In this document: piece by piece, positions 4,543 through 5,776 of the stretch
How positions within the stretch are numbered: position 1 is the stretch's first letter
How the letters are laid out: every line of letters begins with the position of its first letter
Program-made: the position numbers and the translations under genes
Notes under the pieces: generated by a model
Database searches by the model: none
Told to the model about the DNA's origin: nothing
Seen by the model: only the letters and a program-made list of their open reading frames with translations
Source of the DNA: Emcibacter sp.
GTDB taxonomy: Bacteria; Pseudomonadota; Alphaproteobacteria; Sphingomonadales; Emcibacteraceae
Direction of reading: 5' to 3'
DNA length: 5,776 nt
NCBI GenBank assembly: GCA_027019205.1
Contig: JALUWZ010000192.1
Coordinates: forward strand, 1-5,776

Positions 4543-5196
4543 TCAGGGCCGCCAGCCCAGAAAATTCTCTATCAATCGCAGGCCAACCTTCTGGCTTTTT
4601 TCCGGATGAAACTGCGTTCCAACGATATTATCCCGACCGATAATCGCGGCAAGGGGTGTGCCATACTCCGTCCGGGCCATGACCTGCTGACCATTTTCAA
4701 CTTCAAACCGGTAGCTATGAACAAAATAGACATGGTCCCCGCCGGTAATTCCGGCAAATAACGGATGACGGGCATAGCCGGGCATGATCTCTATCTGGTT
4801 CCAGCCCATATGGGGAATTTTCAGGTCTTGTTTTCCGTCCGTCTCTATCGCCCTGACATCACCGCTGATCCAGCCCAGCCCTTTATGGGTGCCATGTTCA
4901 TGACCGCGCGAGGCCAATAACTGCATCCCCACACAAATACCAAGGAAAGGCCGCCCCTGTTTTATCACCTGTTGCTCCAGACAGTCAACCATGCCGTCCA
5001 ATGCTTTCAGCCCGCGAATACAGTCGCCAAACGCCCCGACGCCGGGCAGGATAATATGATCGGCCCCGGCGACATCTTCGGGGTGCGAGGTCACCATAAC
5101 GGCCCGCCTGTCCCCACGGTTCCGTAAGCAGCGTTCAACCGCCTTTTCTGCGGATCTGAGATTTCCTGATCCGTAATCAATGATGGCTACCGACAT
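4543..5196 (-). CDS. hisH: Imidazole glycerol phosphate synthase, glutaminase subunit HisH
   Basis: This encodes 217 aa, slightly longer than the common 200-210. It is a class I glutamine amidotransferase that hydrolyses glutamine and passes ammonia through the HisF barrel. The catalytic triad is complete: Cys88 in GICVGMQLL, and His197 and Glu199 in TQFHPEKSQ. The family's PGVGAFGD loop (51-58), which shapes the oxyanion site and is remodelled upon HisF binding, is present. So are the N-terminal IIDYGSGNLRS and the substrate loop HMGWNQIE (129-136). A small insertion near residues 23-33 (CLRNRGDRRAV) accounts for part of the extra length. ATG 5196 lies 9 bp after the hisB stop; its ribosome binding site is a modest GGCGGG. 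It is separated from its partner hisF by the GNAT gene and hisA. Confidence 0.97.
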   Translation of the reverse strand: MSVAIIDYGSGNLRSAEKAVERCLRNRGDRRAVMVTSHPEDVAGADHIILPGVGAFGDCIRGLKALDGMVDCLEQQVIKQGRPFLGICVGMQLLASRGHEHGTHKGLGWISGDVRAIETDGKQDLKIPHMGWNQIEIMPGYARHPLFAGITGGDHVYFVHSYRFEVENGQQVMARTEYGTPLAAIIGRDNIVGTQFHPEKSQKVGLRLIENFLGWRP

Positions 5197-5205
5197 AGCA
5201 CCCGC

Positions 5206-5776
5206 CTATGACACATCCGACTTGTCCCCGATCACCCCCTTGGTCGAGGGCAGGATATCGGCCATACGCGGGTCAGCTTCCATGGCCTGACGGAGGGCGC
5301 GGGCCAGGGCCTTGAATGAGGATTCAATAATATGGTGGTTATTTTCACCGTATAAATTCTCCACATGCAGGGTAAGGCCGGCCCCAAAGGCAAAGGCCCG
5401 AAACCATTCCTGAAATAATTCAGTATCCATATCCCCGAGTTTTGCCCGGCTGAAGGTTACCCGCCAGACCAGAAAAGGCCGGCCTGAAATATCGACTGAC
5501 GCCCGGCTGCAGCATTCATCCATCGGGATGATCGCCGTACCATAGCGGCTGATGCCGCGCAAATCACCCAGCGCCCGCTTTACCGCCTGGCCAAGGATAA
5601 TTCCGACATCCTCAACCGTATGATGATAATCAATATGCAGGTCCCCTTTCGCCCGGATGGTTATATCCATCAGGCTGTGACGACTGAGCTGTTCCAGCAT
5701 ATGATCAAGAAAACCAATGCCGGTTTCGACATCATATTTGCCCGCACCGTCAAGATTGACAGAAACGGTTATGTCG
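5206..5776 (-). CDS. hisB: Imidazoleglycerol-phosphate dehydratase HisB (5' end cut off)
   Basis: 189 codons are visible, with a TAG stop at 5206-5208. Full single-domain HisB is about 195-200 aa, so only the first several residues are beyond the window edge. The enzyme dehydrates imidazole glycerol phosphate to imidazole acetol phosphate using manganese. Both halves of the duplicated fold show their metal-binding motif: HHTVED (visible residues 51-56) and HHIIES (147-152). His25 lies in GIGFLDHML. There is no N-terminal histidinol-phosphatase domain visible or room for one before the normal start, unlike the fused HisB of enteric bacteria. That activity must come from another gene. An unusual Cys-Cys pair (88-89) sits after the conserved IIPMDE. 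It is the first his gene seen in this block; the operon promoter lies outside the window. Confidence 0.96.
   Translation of the reverse strand, partial: DITVSVNLDGAGKYDVETGIGFLDHMLEQLSRHSLMDITIRAKGDLHIDYHHTVEDVGIILGQAVKRALGDLRGISRYGTAIIPMDECCSRASVDISGRPFLVWRVTFSRAKLGDMDTELFQEWFRAFAFGAGLTLHVENLYGENNHHIIESSFKALARALRQAMEADPRMADILPSTKGVIGDKSDVS

Noticed and set aside
4121..4609. 162-codon plus-strand open frame opposite the GNAT gene and hisH end
   Set aside because: It is antisense to two well-supported genes, lacks recognisable protein motifs, and is the usual GC-rich mirror frame.

Overview
The window looks like a chromosomal segment of an alphaproteobacterium. The evidence is a minus-strand histidine block in the order hisB, hisH, GNAT acetyltransferase, hisA, hisF, hisE, with a HIT hydrolase and a PAS_5-type protein beyond it. 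The genes are mostly GC-rich with many GCC, CTG and CGG codons. No protein is distinctive enough to name a genus.

Right part (2141-5776, minus strand): a tight biosynthetic operon. It holds hisB (its first few codons lie outside the window), hisH, a GNAT-family acetyltransferase, hisA, hisF and hisE. Spacings are 9 bp, 29 bp, 0 bp, an 8-bp overlap and 2 bp, so transcription as one unit with translational coupling is likely. HisE hydrolyses phosphoribosyl-ATP, HisA isomerises ProFAR to PRFAR, HisH and HisF make imidazole glycerol phosphate plus AICAR, and HisB dehydrates that product. hisG, hisI, hisC and hisD are not in the window. All usual catalytic residues are visible, except that HisF carries Met103 where Asn is normal.

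Middle (1680-2140): a 461-bp gap between hisE and the HIT gene whose composition does not match its surroundings (the 72-codon gene in it is about 29% GC by hand count). It holds three things. The first is a minus-strand ORF for a small two-helix membrane protein. The second is a 33-codon plus-strand ORF whose first 11 residues look like a ParD/CopG-type antitoxin and which then decays. The third is a 19-bp imperfect inverted repeat (16/19) enclosing both ORFs. I read it as a small acquired or decayed insert, possibly a toxin-antitoxin or MITE-like scar. A strong sigma70-type promoter for the HIT gene spans its left edge.

Left part (1-1679): the 3' end of a PfkB/adenosine kinase-type sugar kinase (+), a small exported two-cysteine protein of unknown function (+), a stand-alone PAS_5-like sensor protein (-) and a HIT-family nucleotide hydrolase (-). 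The two left plus-strand genes converge on the minus-strand genes, with only 9 bp between the stop codons. I see no tRNA, rRNA, CRISPR array, intact transposase or convincing intrinsic terminator.
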